Shown here piece by piece: positions 29,480 through 38,518 of a stretch of 64,000 bases of DNA (the first letter of the stretch is position 1; the number at the start of each line of letters is the position of its first letter). The notes under the pieces were generated by a model. That model did not search any database and was not told the origin of the DNA. It was given only the letters and a program-made list of their open reading frames with translations. The DNA is from JACKCB01 sp964452775 (GTDB lineage Bacteria; Chloroflexota; Anaerolineae; Promineifilales; Promineifilaceae): NCBI GenBank assembly GCA_964452775.1, contig CAYVQP010000009.1, forward strand, positions 1 through 64,000. Direction: 5' to 3'. A program made the translations under genes and the position numbers.

Positions 29480-30556
29480 TTATGCCGGCTGAGCAAGCTG
29501 TCCCTGGCGCGCGTGAAGCTGGCCGCAGCCGGCGTCAATGTCCAGGCCGCGTCGTTGGCGCACCGTGCTCGGAAGCCCGTACTGGCGCAAAACCTCTTGA
29601 AACGCGGCAATCGCCGGGGAACCGCTGGGGAATCCCGAGAATGCGCCGGTGGGGTTAAGCGGAATGAGGTTCACATGCGCGTCCAGCCCTTGCAACAGGC
29701 TGCCCAACGCGCTCGCCTGGGCGAGTGTGTCGTTTTCCCCCTCAATTAGGGCCCACTCAATGAAGATGCGCCGGTTGAAATGACGGCAATATTCCCGGCA
29801 GGCTTCAATCAGATCCGCCAGCGGCCAACGCCGGCTTATGGGTACCAAGCGGGAGCGCTCTTCATCGGTAGCCCCGTGTAGGCTAACTGCCAGGTTGACC
29901 GGCCGGTTCTCGGCCACGAGGCGCCGGATTGCCGCCGGCAGGCCTACCGTACTCACCGTCAGATGACGTGGGGCAAATGCCAATCCTCTATCGTCTGTCA
30001 GAATGTCCAGAGCGTCCATGGTGGCCCGAAAGTTGTGCAGCGGCTCGCCCATGCCCATGAAGACGATGTTGCGGATGTCACGGGTAGGCTGACCCAGTCT
30101 GGTCATGGCCGCCGGCGATTTCAGCCTATGCAGCAGGAACAACACCTGTCCCACGATCTCGCCGGCCGAGAGATGCCGGGTGAAGCCACTCTGTCCGGTA
30201 GCACAAAAGACGCAACCCATCGCACAGCCGACCTGACTGCTGATACAGACCGAATAACGGTCACGGTAAGGCATTAGCACCGTCTCCACGCTCTGCCCAT
30301 CAACCAGTTGTAGCAGGAACTTCTGTGTGCCGTCCTCGCTCAGTTGGGCCGCAACCAGGCGAGGCAGCTCCAAACAGTACTCCTCCAGGAGATGGGCGCG
30401 CAGGGCGGGACGTAGCCCCGTGATTTGTGACAGATCTTCGACACGCTGCCGGTACAACCCGCTCCAGAGTAGGCCGGCATAATGTTCAGAGTGTCCCCAG
30501 CCGGCGAGGAGCGGACGGAGAGCGTCATAAGGTAGCTCGTACAGATTCTTCCGCAT
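29480..30556 (-). CDS. rlmN: 23S rRNA (adenine2503-C2)-methyltransferase / tRNA methyltransferase, radical SAM
   Basis: 358 residues. The radical-SAM cluster ligands are Cys111, Cys115 and Cys118 (CAMGCVFC), and the C-terminal mechanism Cys is Cys344 in DAGCGQL. Other RlmN signatures are FMGMGEPLHN, STVGLP, and LAVSLHGATDEERS. It methylates A2503 of 23S rRNA and usually A37 of some tRNAs. It is convergent with the ThiB-like gene (25 bases apart) and lies downstream of sufT beyond a terminator. It is an Fe-S enzyme beside the SUF cluster. Confidence 0.95.
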   Translation of the reverse strand: MRKNLYELPYDALRPLLAGWGHSEHYAGLLWSGLYRQRVEDLSQITGLRPALRAHLLEEYCLELPRLVAAQLSEDGTQKFLLQLVDGQSVETVLMPYRDRYSVCISSQVGCAMGCVFCATGQSGFTRHLSAGEIVGQVLFLLHRLKSPAAMTRLGQPTRDIRNIVFMGMGEPLHNFRATMDALDILTDDRGLAFAPRHLTVSTVGLPAAIRRLVAENRPVNLAVSLHGATDEERSRLVPISRRWPLADLIEACREYCRHFNRRIFIEWALIEGENDTLAQASALGSLLQGLDAHVNLIPLNPTGAFSGFPSGSPAIAAFQEVLRQYGLPSTVRQRRGLDIDAGCGQLHARQGQLAQPA

Positions 30557-30580
30557 CGCTCGATACTTTACGTGATCCAG

Positions 30581-30610
30581 AAAAAAAAGAGACCCTCGCC
30601 GGAGGGTCTC
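30581..30610 (-). terminator. Intrinsic terminator of the sufR-sufT unit
   Basis: A 9-bp perfect stem (30589-30597 with 30602-30610), a 4-base loop, and on the minus strand eight T residues (A-run at 30581-30588). It ends the sufR-sufT transcript ahead of rlmN. Confidence 0.92.
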
Positions 30611-30634
30611 ACATGCTACTGGTCAATGCGGCGT

Positions 30635-30940
30635 TTAGAACAGGCCCCAGTCGCCGCCGGCGCCGTCTTCCATCATGGACGGGTCCCACAGTTCCGTGCC
30701 GAGTTCGACATGGGCGGAACCACCGATGGCGCGGCCAGCGACCATGCGTACCTGGTCGATCATTGCTGGCCCATATGGGCAGAATGGGGTGGTCAGGATC
30801 ATGATGATACGTAGAGAGTTCTTCTCTTCGTCTACATCTACATTGCGGATCAGGCCGAGCTCGACCACGTTCAGGCCGATTTCGGGATCGATGACTTCGC
30901 GCAGCGCTTCAAGTACTTCTTCTTCTTTGGTAGCCAGCAT
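30635..30940 (-). CDS. sufT: MIP18/DUF59 family Fe-S assembly factor (SufT-like)
   Basis: 101 residues from ATG 30940, with GAGG eight bases upstream; the longer frame to 31153 overlaps sufR and is rejected. The family core is visible: EEVLEALREVIDPEIGLNVVELGLI, then LTTPFCPYGPAMID with the conserved Cys54. SufT proteins help mature Fe-S enzymes, probably by moving clusters to targets. It lies downstream of sufR in the same orientation, and the pair is divergent from sufCBDSU. The tail MMEDGAGGDWGLF is variable. Confidence 0.88.
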   Translation of the reverse strand: MLATKEEEVLEALREVIDPEIGLNVVELGLIRNVDVDEEKNSLRIIMILTTPFCPYGPAMIDQVRMVAGRAIGGSAHVELGTELWDPSMMEDGAGGDWGLF

Positions 30941-31005
30941 TTCTTGGACCTCGATGTTTGAAACAATGATACAGAATCTTACTTCGACCGGCGCTCTCGG
31001 CGGGT

Positions 31006-31677
31006 TTAGTTGGCCGAAGTCAACTGTGTTTGTAGTTTGCCGGCGGGTAAGGGGATCGAAAACTCGCAGCATTGGTCGCCGTTCAACATGCAACTGTGCT
31101 GGCGGACCTCGGTCTGGAGTACAGAAAGGATCAAGCGGGTATCCAACGTGCATACCTCGCTGTGACTCTTGCCGACGGATATATATGGGCAGCTATATTC
31201 GACGAAGCGGTAGCCGGTATCGGAGACTTCCCAACGCGCCAGATAGCCCTCTTCCTCCAGAAGCTTTACCAGAAAGTCTAGCTTCTCCTCAAACGACAGG
31301 CGTGAAAAGGTCGCCTGATTGTCGCGGACGATGCCCTCTACGACGCCGTTGAACAGCTCCAGCACCACCTCTTGTGGAAAGCGCTCCTTTACTTCGTCGA
31401 GCAGCCGGCTGCTCAGCCTGACGTACCGCTTGGGGAACAGCTCGTCGCCCTTTTCGCTGAGGCTATACACGTAGTAGGGCCGGCCCACCTTGCGGCGCAC
31501 GCTTTCGGTCTCTAACAACCCTTCGGCCTGCAGCGAATTCAGGTGATGGCGAACAGTTACCGGAGAGACCCTGGCTTCCTCGGCCAACTCCTCGACCGTC
31601 GCCTGGTTGCGGGCCTTAATGGTCTGTAGAATGACCTCGCGGGTGCTCTTCTTAGCCTTGTCGGATATCGGTTTCAC
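31006..31677 (-). CDS. sufR: SufR-like Fe-S-sensing transcriptional regulator
   Basis: 223 residues from GTG 31677. The N-terminal winged helix-turn-helix (about 12-72) has ATVEELAEEARVSPVTVRHHLNSL as its recognition region. The C-terminal half contains Cys163, Cys176, Cys196, Cys203 and Cys204, the kind of cluster-binding set found in SufR, which represses suf genes when it holds an Fe-S cluster. It lies divergent from sufC across 162 bases, and its predicted promoter matches the sigma70 consensus exactly. The spacing after Cys176 (19 residues) differs from the cyanobacterial motif as I recall it, so the exact ligands are uncertain. Confidence 0.88.
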   Translation of the reverse strand: MKPISDKAKKSTREVILQTIKARNQATVEELAEEARVSPVTVRHHLNSLQAEGLLETESVRRKVGRPYYVYSLSEKGDELFPKRYVRLSSRLLDEVKERFPQEVVLELFNGVVEGIVRDNQATFSRLSFEEKLDFLVKLLEEEGYLARWEVSDTGYRFVEYSCPYISVGKSHSEVCTLDTRLILSVLQTEVRQHSCMLNGDQCCEFSIPLPAGKLQTQLTSAN

Positions 31678-31707
31678 GATTACAATTTCCCGGCATTAAT
31701 CAGGGGG

Positions 31708-31736
31708 ATTATAGCATGCTGCCCTGCCACTGTCAA
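31708..31736 (-). promoter_or_regulatory. Promoter of sufR-sufT (consensus sigma70)
   Basis: On the minus strand: -35 TTGACA (31731-31736), 17-base spacer, -10 TATAAT (31708-31713), with TGC just before the -10. Both hexamers are perfect consensus. The start would be near 31701, giving a leader of about 24 bases before GTG 31677. Confidence 0.88.
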
Positions 31737-31744
31737 TTTTCACT

Positions 31745-31770
31745 ATTTTTATCATTGTTATTATAAAAAT
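31745..31770. promoter_or_regulatory. AT-rich inverted repeat between the divergent suf promoters
   Basis: Perfect 8-bp arms ATTTTTAT and ATAAAAAT separated by 10 bases. It sits exactly between the two -35 boxes (31736 and 31773). It could be the SufR operator or a pair of UP elements that strengthen both promoters; the sequence does not decide. Confidence 0.5.
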
Positions 31771-31772
31771 TA

Positions 31773-31801
31773 TTGACGCTGCCTGGGGGCTATGGTATAC
31801 T
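31773..31801 (+). promoter_or_regulatory. Promoter of the sufCBDSU operon
   Basis: -35 TTGACG (31773-31778), 17-base spacer, and -10 TATACT (31796-31801) with TG one base before (extended -10). The start would be near 31808. AGGAG for sufC is at 31824-31828. Confidence 0.85.
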
Positions 31802-31839
31802 CGCAGCGGTACGATAGCTAAACAGGAGTTCAAGATTCA

Positions 31840-32622
31840 ATGGCAAGTGCACTGGAAATTAGGAACCTACATGCATCCGTGGCTAACCAACAGATACTCA
31901 AGGGTATTGATTTGTTGGTCAGGCAGGGTGAGATTCACGCGCTGATGGGGCCGAATGGTTCCGGCAAAAGCACGCTGGCCTATACTTTGGCCGGCCACCC
32001 GGCGTACACTCCGACGGCCGGCAAGGTCATATTTGACGGCGAAGATTTACTGGAGATGGAAGCGGATGAACGCTCACGGGCGGGCCTCTTCCTGGCGTTT
32101 CAATACCCGATAGCGGTTCCGGGGGTGACCGTAGCCAACTTCCTGCGCCAGGCGCTCAATTCGCGCCGGCGAGCGGATGACCCGGAAGACAAGGGCATCT
32201 CCATCCCCGCCTTTCGCCGGCTCCTGCGGGACAAGATGGACGGGCTGGGCATGGATCACAAATTTGCCGGTCGCTATCTGAATGACGGCTTTTCCGGCGG
32301 AGAAAAGAAGCGTTCGGAAATCCTGCAAATGGCCACCCTGGAGCCAAAGATCGCCATTATGGATGAGACCGATTCCGGGCTGGATATCGACGCGTTGCGC
32401 ATCGTGGCTGAAGGAGCAGTCCGATTGCGCGAGCAACTGAACATGGGCGTACTGGTCATTACCCACTACCAACGCATCCTGAACTACATCAAGCCGGATT
32501 ACGTGCACGTTTTGCTCAATGGCCGGATTGTAGAGAGCGGTGGCCCGGAGCTGGCGCTTGAGCTGGAAGAGAAAGGGTACGATTGGCTTCGGACCAAGTA
32601 CAGCGCGGTTGAGGAGGCGTAA
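31840..32622 (+). CDS. sufC: Fe-S cluster assembly ATPase SufC
   Basis: 260 residues, ABC-type ATPase of the SufBC2D scaffold. Walker A GPNGSGKST at 37-45, the Q-loop AFQYP, signature SGGEKKRSEI, Walker B and D-loop IAIMDETDSGLDIDAL, and the SufC-typical LVITHYQRILNYI are present. First gene of the operon; its TAA is directly followed by the sufB ATG, so the two are tightly coupled. Confidence 0.97.
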   Translation: MASALEIRNLHASVANQQILKGIDLLVRQGEIHALMGPNGSGKSTLAYTLAGHPAYTPTAGKVIFDGEDLLEMEADERSRAGLFLAFQYPIAVPGVTVANFLRQALNSRRRADDPEDKGISIPAFRRLLRDKMDGLGMDHKFAGRYLNDGFSGGEKKRSEILQMATLEPKIAIMDETDSGLDIDALRIVAEGAVRLREQLNMGVLVITHYQRILNYIKPDYVHVLLNGRIVESGGPELALELEEKGYDWLRTKYSAVEEA

Positions 32623-34059
32623 ATGGCGGAACTCGTGGAAAGTGGTGTAACAGAAGAAGAGGTCATTGCCGGCTTTAACCAGGATTACGCCTCAAAGTAC
32701 GGCTTTGCGGATGCGGAGGATTACGTCTTTAAGGCGGAAAGAGGTCTGACGGAATCGGTTATTCGCAGCATGTCCGCCATGAAGGGGGAACCGGAGTGGA
32801 TGCTGGAGTCCCGGCTTCGGGCATACCGGCATTTCCTTAACCGGCCGATGCCGACCTGGGGCGCTGACCTCTCCGGCATCGACTTCGACAATATCTACTA
32901 CTACATTAAGCCATCGGACCGCCAGGAAGACGACTGGGAGGATGTGCCGGGCTACATTAAGGACACTTTCAGCAAGCTTGGTATACCTGAGGCAGAGCAG
33001 AAGTTCCTCTCCGGCGTCGCTGCGCAGTACGAGTCGGAGGTCGTCTACCACAATATCCGGAAGGAGTTGGAGGAGAAAGGCGTCATATTCCTCGGCATGG
33101 ACGACGCCCTGGCCCAGTATCCCGATTTGGTGAAGGAATACTTCGGCACGATCATCCCCTTCAATGACAACAAGTTCGCCGCCCTGAATACCGCGGTATG
33201 GTCCGGCGGCAGCTTTATATATGTGCCGCCGGGCGTTCACGTGGAAATGCCCTTGCAGGCCTACTTCCGCATCAACGCCAAGAACGTGGGACAGTTCGAG
33301 CGCACGCTAATCATTATTGATGAGGGCGCCTACTGCCATTATGTAGAAGGATGCACGGCCCCGATATACTCATCCGATTCCTTGCATTCTGCGGTGGTCG
33401 AGATCATCGTGAAGAAAGGTGGGCGCTGCCGGTACACGACCATCCAGAATTGGTCCAACAATGTGTATAACCTGGTGACCAAGCGGGCGATGGCGTATCA
33501 AGATGCAACGATGGAATGGGTAGACGGCAACCTGGGCTCAAAGGTGACGATGAAGTACCCGGCCGTGTACTTGATGGGCGAGGGCGCGCACGGAGAGATC
33601 CTGTCTATTGCCTTCGCCGGCAAGGGACAGCATCAGGATGCCGGCGGCAAGGTGGTCCATGTGGCTCCGCACACGACCAGCCGGATTATCTCAAAGTCCA
33701 TCAGTAAGGCCGGCGGGCGAGCGTCGTATCGCGGGCTGCTGAAGGTACATGAAGGCGCACATGGCAGCAAATCTAACGTGGTTTGTGATGCGCTCTTGCT
33801 AGACGAAAACAGCCGCTCCGATACGTACCCTTATATCGAAATTGACGATCAGGATGTGACCATCGGTCACGAGGCATCGGTTAGCAAGGTAGGCGAAGAG
33901 CAACTCTTCTACCTGATGAGCCGGGGTATCAGCGAAGAAATGGCAAACACCATGATCGTCAACGGCTTCATCGAACCGTTGGTGAAGGAACTCCCAATGG
34001 AGTACGCCATTGAGATGAACCGGCTGATCCAACTGCAAATGGAAGGCTCGATCGGTTAA
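32623..34059 (+). CDS. sufB: Fe-S cluster assembly scaffold SufB
   Basis: 478 residues, normal for the family. Beta-helix core with SufB signatures WMLESRLRAYRHF, YIKPSDRQEDDWEDVPGYIKDTF, YVPPGVHVEMPLQAYFRIN, EGCTAPIYSSDSLHSAVVEI, and the C-terminal FYLMSRGISEEMANTMIVNGF. A conserved Cys in EGCTAP is present. It forms the Fe-S scaffold with SufD and two SufC. It starts at the base after the sufC stop. Confidence 0.97.
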   Translation: MAELVESGVTEEEVIAGFNQDYASKYGFADAEDYVFKAERGLTESVIRSMSAMKGEPEWMLESRLRAYRHFLNRPMPTWGADLSGIDFDNIYYYIKPSDRQEDDWEDVPGYIKDTFSKLGIPEAEQKFLSGVAAQYESEVVYHNIRKELEEKGVIFLGMDDALAQYPDLVKEYFGTIIPFNDNKFAALNTAVWSGGSFIYVPPGVHVEMPLQAYFRINAKNVGQFERTLIIIDEGAYCHYVEGCTAPIYSSDSLHSAVVEIIVKKGGRCRYTTIQNWSNNVYNLVTKRAMAYQDATMEWVDGNLGSKVTMKYPAVYLMGEGAHGEILSIAFAGKGQHQDAGGKVVHVAPHTTSRIISKSISKAGGRASYRGLLKVHEGAHGSKSNVVCDALLLDENSRSDTYPYIEIDDQDVTIGHEASVSKVGEEQLFYLMSRGISEEMANTMIVNGFIEPLVKELPMEYAIEMNRLIQLQMEGSIG

Positions 34060-34149
34060 GATTGAGCTAGCGCGGCCGTTGGTCTGGAGCTGTGATAGGC
34101 TGCCGGCCAACCTTACAGCTCCAAAGCTATTGACATCTACTCAGCGCAG

Positions 34150-34181
34150 CCCATTGGCGTGACAAGGAGCCCGCCAATGGG
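34150..34181 (+). other. Hairpin in the sufB-sufD spacer
   Basis: A 10-bp perfect stem (34150-34159 with 34172-34181) with a 12-base loop, in the only sizeable gap of the operon (149 bases). There is no T-tract, so not a terminator. It may mark an mRNA processing or stability point; role not known. Confidence 0.5.
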
Positions 34182-34208
34182 CGCGATTGATATTTGAGAG
34201 GCACTTGA

Positions 34209-35510
34209 ATGACGAAGTTTTCCAAAGAAGCTGTCGAGCTTCTCTCCGCCAGGCTGGATGAGCCGACCTGGATGCTCGAATTTCGCCTACGGGCATGGGA
34301 GCAATACGCCGCCATGCCGATGCCTACCATGCAGGATGAGGCATGGCGCCGCACGGATTTGCGCCGCCTGAAACTCGATCAAATTGGCCCGGCTCTAAAC
34401 GGCAGCGGCAACGGAAACGGCGTGCCCGATTACCTGGGCGAACAGCTAACTCAGGACAAAGCCGGAGGCGTGCTGGTAGAGACGGACGGGGTTGTGACTG
34501 AGTATCAGCTTAGCGACGAGTTGCGCGCCCAGGGCATCATCTTTTGTGACCTGCACACTGCCGTGCGCGAACATCCGGCGTTGGTGCAGAAGTACTTCAT
34601 GACCGAGGCCGTCCGTCCGGAGGAAGGGAAGTTTGCGGCCCTGCATGGCGCGTTCTGGCGAGGCGGCATCTTTCTATATGTGCCGCGCAATGTCCAGGCT
34701 GCCGCGCCATTCCACACTGCCTTGTGGGCGACCTCCCACAGTTCCTTCACCCATACCCTGGTAGTGCTGGAGGAGGGGGCTGAGGCCATTCTGATAGATG
34801 AGTACGCTTCGGAAGCGGATTCGGAACAGGCGTTGCACAATGGCGCTGTAGAGCTAATCGTCGGAGATAGCGCCAGCCTGACTTACGTCTCACTACAGGA
34901 CTTTGGCGAAAACGTGTGGCAGGTTACGCACGAGCGCGGGAGGATAGGCCGGGACGCAAAACTGGATTGGGTGATCAGTATCATGGGCGCCCGCCTGACC
35001 AAGGCGTTTCAGACTGTGGAGCTGGACCGGCCCGGCGGCTGGGCCCGGATGTCAGGGCTTTTCTTTACCAGCGACCGCCAGCACTTTGACCTGGACACGC
35101 AGCAAAATCACAACGCTGCCGATACGGTGAGCGATCTGCTTTACAAAGGGGCAATGAAGGACAAGTCGCGCTCCGTATGGCAGGGGATGATTAAAGCACT
35201 GCCCGGCTCGCAACGCATTGACGGCTTTCAGGCCAATCGAAACTTGATCCTGGATCGCGCCGCTCGCGCCGACTCAATCCCTGGTTTGGAGATCCAGGCG
35301 GACGACGTGCGTTGCACGCACGCCTCAACGATCGGCCAATTGGACCAGGAAGAGATCTTTTACCTGATGGCCCGCGGCATACCCCGGGAGACAGCTACTC
35401 GCATGGTGGTGAGTGGCTTCTTTGATCCCGTGATGAAGCGCATTCCGTTTGAGGGTGTGCAGCATCGGATTGAGAGTCGTATTTTGGACAAGGTGGGGAG
35501 GAACAACTAA
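34209..35510 (+). CDS. sufD: Fe-S cluster assembly protein SufD
   Basis: 433 residues, paralogue of SufB. The N-terminal helical part (EPTWMLEFRLRAWEQYAAMPMP) is followed by the beta-helix and the C-terminal segment CTHASTIGQLDQEEIFYLMARG with the conserved His of SufD. GAGAGG lies seven bases before ATG 34209. Its stop overlaps the rhodanese ATG by one base. Confidence 0.96.
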   Translation: MTKFSKEAVELLSARLDEPTWMLEFRLRAWEQYAAMPMPTMQDEAWRRTDLRRLKLDQIGPALNGSGNGNGVPDYLGEQLTQDKAGGVLVETDGVVTEYQLSDELRAQGIIFCDLHTAVREHPALVQKYFMTEAVRPEEGKFAALHGAFWRGGIFLYVPRNVQAAAPFHTALWATSHSSFTHTLVVLEEGAEAILIDEYASEADSEQALHNGAVELIVGDSASLTYVSLQDFGENVWQVTHERGRIGRDAKLDWVISIMGARLTKAFQTVELDRPGGWARMSGLFFTSDRQHFDLDTQQNHNAADTVSDLLYKGAMKDKSRSVWQGMIKALPGSQRIDGFQANRNLILDRAARADSIPGLEIQADDVRCTHASTIGQLDQEEIFYLMARGIPRETATRMVVSGFFDPVMKRIPFEGVQHRIESRILDKVGRNN

Positions 35511-36379
35511 TGGGTAACAAGGGTTACGCTGTACCCGAAGTACTTGTCTCGACTGATTGGGTGGCGGAAAACCTTGGCTATACGGACAGGGTCCGGCTGG
35601 TAGAGTCCAACGAGGATGTACTGCTTTACAGCACGGGCCATATTCGCAACGCCGTGCACATTGACTGGATGACGGACCTGAATGACGCTATCCGCCGCGA
35701 CTACCTGGATGCGGAGCATTTTGCGTCGCTGATGGAACGGAACGGCATCAGCTATGACACGACGGTAGTTTTTTATGGCGATAAGAACAACTGGTGGGCA
35801 ACCTATGCCTTCTGGGTGTTCAAGTTGTTCGGCTTTGCGGACTGCCGGATCCTGGACGGCGGGCGCTTGAAATGGCTGGCTGAGGGTCGCGAAACGACAA
35901 CGGACGTCCCGGCATTTCCGTCCGGCAACTACAAAGTCACGCAGCGTACGGACTACAAGATCCGAGCTTTCCGCGACCAGGTGCTGGATCATGTCGCCCA
36001 TGATCTACCGCTGGTAGACGTACGCAGCCCGCAGGAGTTTAGCGGCGAGTTGTTGCACATGCCTGGTTCACCGCAGGAAGGCGCGCTGCGCGGCGGCCAT
36101 ATCAGGGGTGCGCGTAGTGTGCCCTGGAGCCGCGCGGTTGCGGCGGACGCTACCTTTAAGCCGGCCGATGAGCTTCGCGCCATCTATGAGACGGAGCAGG
36201 GACTTTCGCCGGACCAGAGCGTCATTGCATATTGTCGCATCGGCGAGCGCAGCTCGCACACCTGGTTTGTGCTCACCTATCTGTTGGGCTATCCTTCCGT
36301 TCGTAATTACGATGGTTCCTGGACCGAATGGGGTAATCTCGTTGGCGTGCCAATCGAGAACCCCTCGCGTCAGATGTAG
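35510..36379 (+). CDS. Thiosulfate/3-mercaptopyruvate sulfurtransferase (two rhodanese domains)
   Basis: 289 residues: an inactive N-terminal rhodanese domain (STGHIRNAVHIDW) and a C-terminal catalytic one with the persulfide Cys in AYCRIGERSSHTWF. The CRIGERS loop is typical of thiosulfate sulfurtransferases. It overlaps sufD by one base and precedes sufS, so it may supply or buffer sulfane sulfur for cluster assembly; that role is inferred from context only. Confidence 0.92.
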   Translation: MGNKGYAVPEVLVSTDWVAENLGYTDRVRLVESNEDVLLYSTGHIRNAVHIDWMTDLNDAIRRDYLDAEHFASLMERNGISYDTTVVFYGDKNNWWATYAFWVFKLFGFADCRILDGGRLKWLAEGRETTTDVPAFPSGNYKVTQRTDYKIRAFRDQVLDHVAHDLPLVDVRSPQEFSGELLHMPGSPQEGALRGGHIRGARSVPWSRAVAADATFKPADELRAIYETEQGLSPDQSVIAYCRIGERSSHTWFVLTYLLGYPSVRNYDGSWTEWGNLVGVPIENPSRQM

Positions 36380-36447
36380 CATTTCTCACCCGTGAAGGTG
36401 GGCGCCAATGCCGGCACGTTCCCCCTGGACGAGCAGGCAACTGAACT

Positions 36448-37677
36448 ATGCTTGATGTAGAGAAGATTCGCCAGGATTTCCCGATTCTGACCACGGAAAT
36501 CTCGCCGGGGACGCCGCTCGTCTATCTGGATAGCGCCGCCTCATCACAAAAGCCGGAGGTGGTCATTGCGGCAATGGACCACTACTACCGGGCGACGCAC
36601 TCCAACGTCCATCGCGGCATCCATCACCTGAGTGAAATCGCCACCAACGCCTACGAAGGCGCGCGCGAACGCATCGCTCGCTTTGTCAATGCGCCGGAGC
36701 CGGCAACCATCATCTACGTGCGCAACGCCACCGAGGGGATAAACCTGGTGGCTTCCAGCTGGGGGCGGGCAAACCTCTCCCCCGGCGACGAAATCCTGCT
36801 GACGGAAATGGAGCACCACGCCAACATCGTCCCCTGGCAGCTTGTCGCGCAGCAGACCGGCGCGGTAGTGCGCTATGTGCCCTTCTGCGATGATGGCGCC
36901 CTGGATATGGAGGCCATTCCCCGCCTGTTGACGGAGAAGACGAAGCTATTCGCCTTTACCGCCATGTCCAACGTCTTCGGCACTATCACGCCGGTCAAAC
37001 AACTGGTGGCGGCGGCGAGAGCGGTTGGGGCGGTGACTCTGGTGGATGGAGCGCAGAGCGTGCCCCACATGCCGGTTGATGTGCAGGCGCTCGACTGCGA
37101 TTTCCTGGTCTTTTCGGGCCACAAGATGTGCGGGCCGACCGGCATCGGCATTCTCTACGGCAAGCGTGCTCTGCTGGATGGCATGCCGCCATATATGGGC
37201 GGAGGAGACATGATCAGCCGGGTGCGCCTGGAAGGTTCGACCTGGAACGAGTTGCCCTGGAAGTTCGAGGCCGGCACACCCGCCATTGCGGAAGCGATCG
37301 GTCTGGGCGTGGCGGTTGATTACCTCGACGACATCGGGATGCCGGCCATCCACGCCTATGAGCAGTACGTGACCAGCTATGCGCTTGAGGCGCTGAGCGA
37401 GATTGGCGACCTGCGTTTGCTCGGGCCGCCGGCAGCCCAAAAGGGCGGCGCCGCCGCCTTTACCATCAAAGGCATGCATCCACATGACATCGCTCAGCTG
37501 GTCAATGAGGACGGCATCGCCATTCGCGCTGGTCACCATTGCGCCATGCCGATCCATCATAAGTTGGGCATTAGCGCTTCCGCCAGAGCTAGTTTCTACC
37601 TATATACAACAACTTCTGAGATTGATAAACTGGTAGCAAGCCTGCACAAAGCGAAAAGGACCTTTCGACTTCCTTAG
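36448..37677 (+). CDS. sufS: Cysteine desulfurase SufS (group II)
   Basis: 409 residues, PLP enzyme that takes sulfur from cysteine. The PLP Schiff-base Lys226 is in FSGHKMCGPTG; TEMEHHANIVPW and DGAQSVPHM are cofactor-site segments; the persulfide Cys365 is in RAGHHCAMP. The shape matches SufS rather than IscS. It is followed by sufU, its usual sulfur acceptor in bacteria without SufE. Confidence 0.97.
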   Translation: MLDVEKIRQDFPILTTEISPGTPLVYLDSAASSQKPEVVIAAMDHYYRATHSNVHRGIHHLSEIATNAYEGARERIARFVNAPEPATIIYVRNATEGINLVASSWGRANLSPGDEILLTEMEHHANIVPWQLVAQQTGAVVRYVPFCDDGALDMEAIPRLLTEKTKLFAFTAMSNVFGTITPVKQLVAAARAVGAVTLVDGAQSVPHMPVDVQALDCDFLVFSGHKMCGPTGIGILYGKRALLDGMPPYMGGGDMISRVRLEGSTWNELPWKFEAGTPAIAEAIGLGVAVDYLDDIGMPAIHAYEQYVTSYALEALSEIGDLRLLGPPAAQKGGAAAFTIKGMHPHDIAQLVNEDGIAIRAGHHCAMPIHHKLGISASARASFYLYTTTSEIDKLVASLHKAKRTFRLP

Positions 37678-37729
37678 CAAAGATCACCTGACTCCTTCAT
37701 CTACGGGGCAGGCTCCTGAGGGCGCAATT

Positions 37730-38137
37730 ATGAACACGGAAATCTACCGGGAGCTGATCATCGATCTGTACGAGAATCCGCTGAACTATGGCGCGTTGGA
37801 GCAGTACGACTTCTCGTATGAGGAAGACAACCCGCTATGTGGAGATGTGGTCCGCATTGATGTGCAGCTCGATGATCAAGGTCGCGTCGCGCAGGTGCGT
37901 TGGGAGGGAGAGGGCTGCGCCATCAGTCAGGCGTCCGCGTCACTGCTCACCGAAGAAATAAAGGGTATGACGCTCGATGAAGTCAGGACGTTTCCCAAAG
38001 AGCGTCTGCTGGAGCTGATTGGCGTTCCGCTCAGCATGGCGCGGGTCAAGTGCGCCCTGTTGTCATTGAAGGTGCTAAAGGCGGGGGCGTTTCATCTGCC
38101 GGCTCCTGAAGTAATGCGCGATGAAGGGGAGCAGTGA
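37730..38137 (+). CDS. sufU: Zinc-dependent sulfurtransferase SufU
   Basis: 135 residues. Zinc ligands are conserved: Cys37 and Asp39 in NPLCGD, Cys63 in GEGCAISQAS, and Cys108 in RVKCALL. SufU receives persulfide sulfur from SufS through ligand exchange at the zinc and passes it to SufBCD. It follows sufS by 52 bases. Confidence 0.96.
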   Translation: MNTEIYRELIIDLYENPLNYGALEQYDFSYEEDNPLCGDVVRIDVQLDDQGRVAQVRWEGEGCAISQASASLLTEEIKGMTLDEVRTFPKERLLELIGVPLSMARVKCALLSLKVLKAGAFHLPAPEVMRDEGEQ

Positions 38138-38200
38138 CCGGCAACCTCGCGCCATCGCCGCCCATCTTGTGTTCCGTAATAGAACCCCGACTTTGACCGA

Positions 38201-38518
38201 ATGGGTGAATTTGTAAGAGTAGCGCGCACTGACGACATCCCGCCGGGGGAGCGCTTCTGGTTCGAACTGGGGGAGGAGACCGTGGTCATCTTCAACGTTG
38301 GCGGCCAATTCTACTGCATTGCCGACGTGTGCACGCATGACGGCGGCCCGCTGGAAGATGGGACTCTCGATGGATATGAAGTCGAATGTCCCCGGCATGG
38401 CGCGCGTTTTGACGTGCGCAACGGAGCCGCACTCTGCCTCCCGGCGGTCACTCCCGTGCCGTCCTACCGGACAAGGGTAGAGGACGGCATCCTGTACGTT
38501 GAAGATCCGGATTGGTGA
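38201..38518 (+). CDS. Rieske-type ferredoxin (non-haem iron oxygenase ferredoxin-like)
   Basis: 105 residues, soluble. The 2Fe-2S ligands are Cys44-x-His46 (CTHDGGPL) and Cys63-x2-His66 (CPRHGARFD). It lacks the disulfide cysteines of the membrane bc-type Rieske proteins, so it belongs to the oxygenase-ferredoxin group. It is last in the suf operon; similar small Rieske proteins often close SUF operons in Gram-positive-like lineages. Partner unknown. Confidence 0.92.
   Translation: MGEFVRVARTDDIPPGERFWFELGEETVVIFNVGGQFYCIADVCTHDGGPLEDGTLDGYEVECPRHGARFDVRNGAALCLPAVTPVPSYRTRVEDGILYVEDPDW

Noticed and set aside
28768..29610. 280-codon minus-strand frame
   Set aside because: Antisense of the ThiB-like gene and overlapping rlmN; low-plausibility protein.
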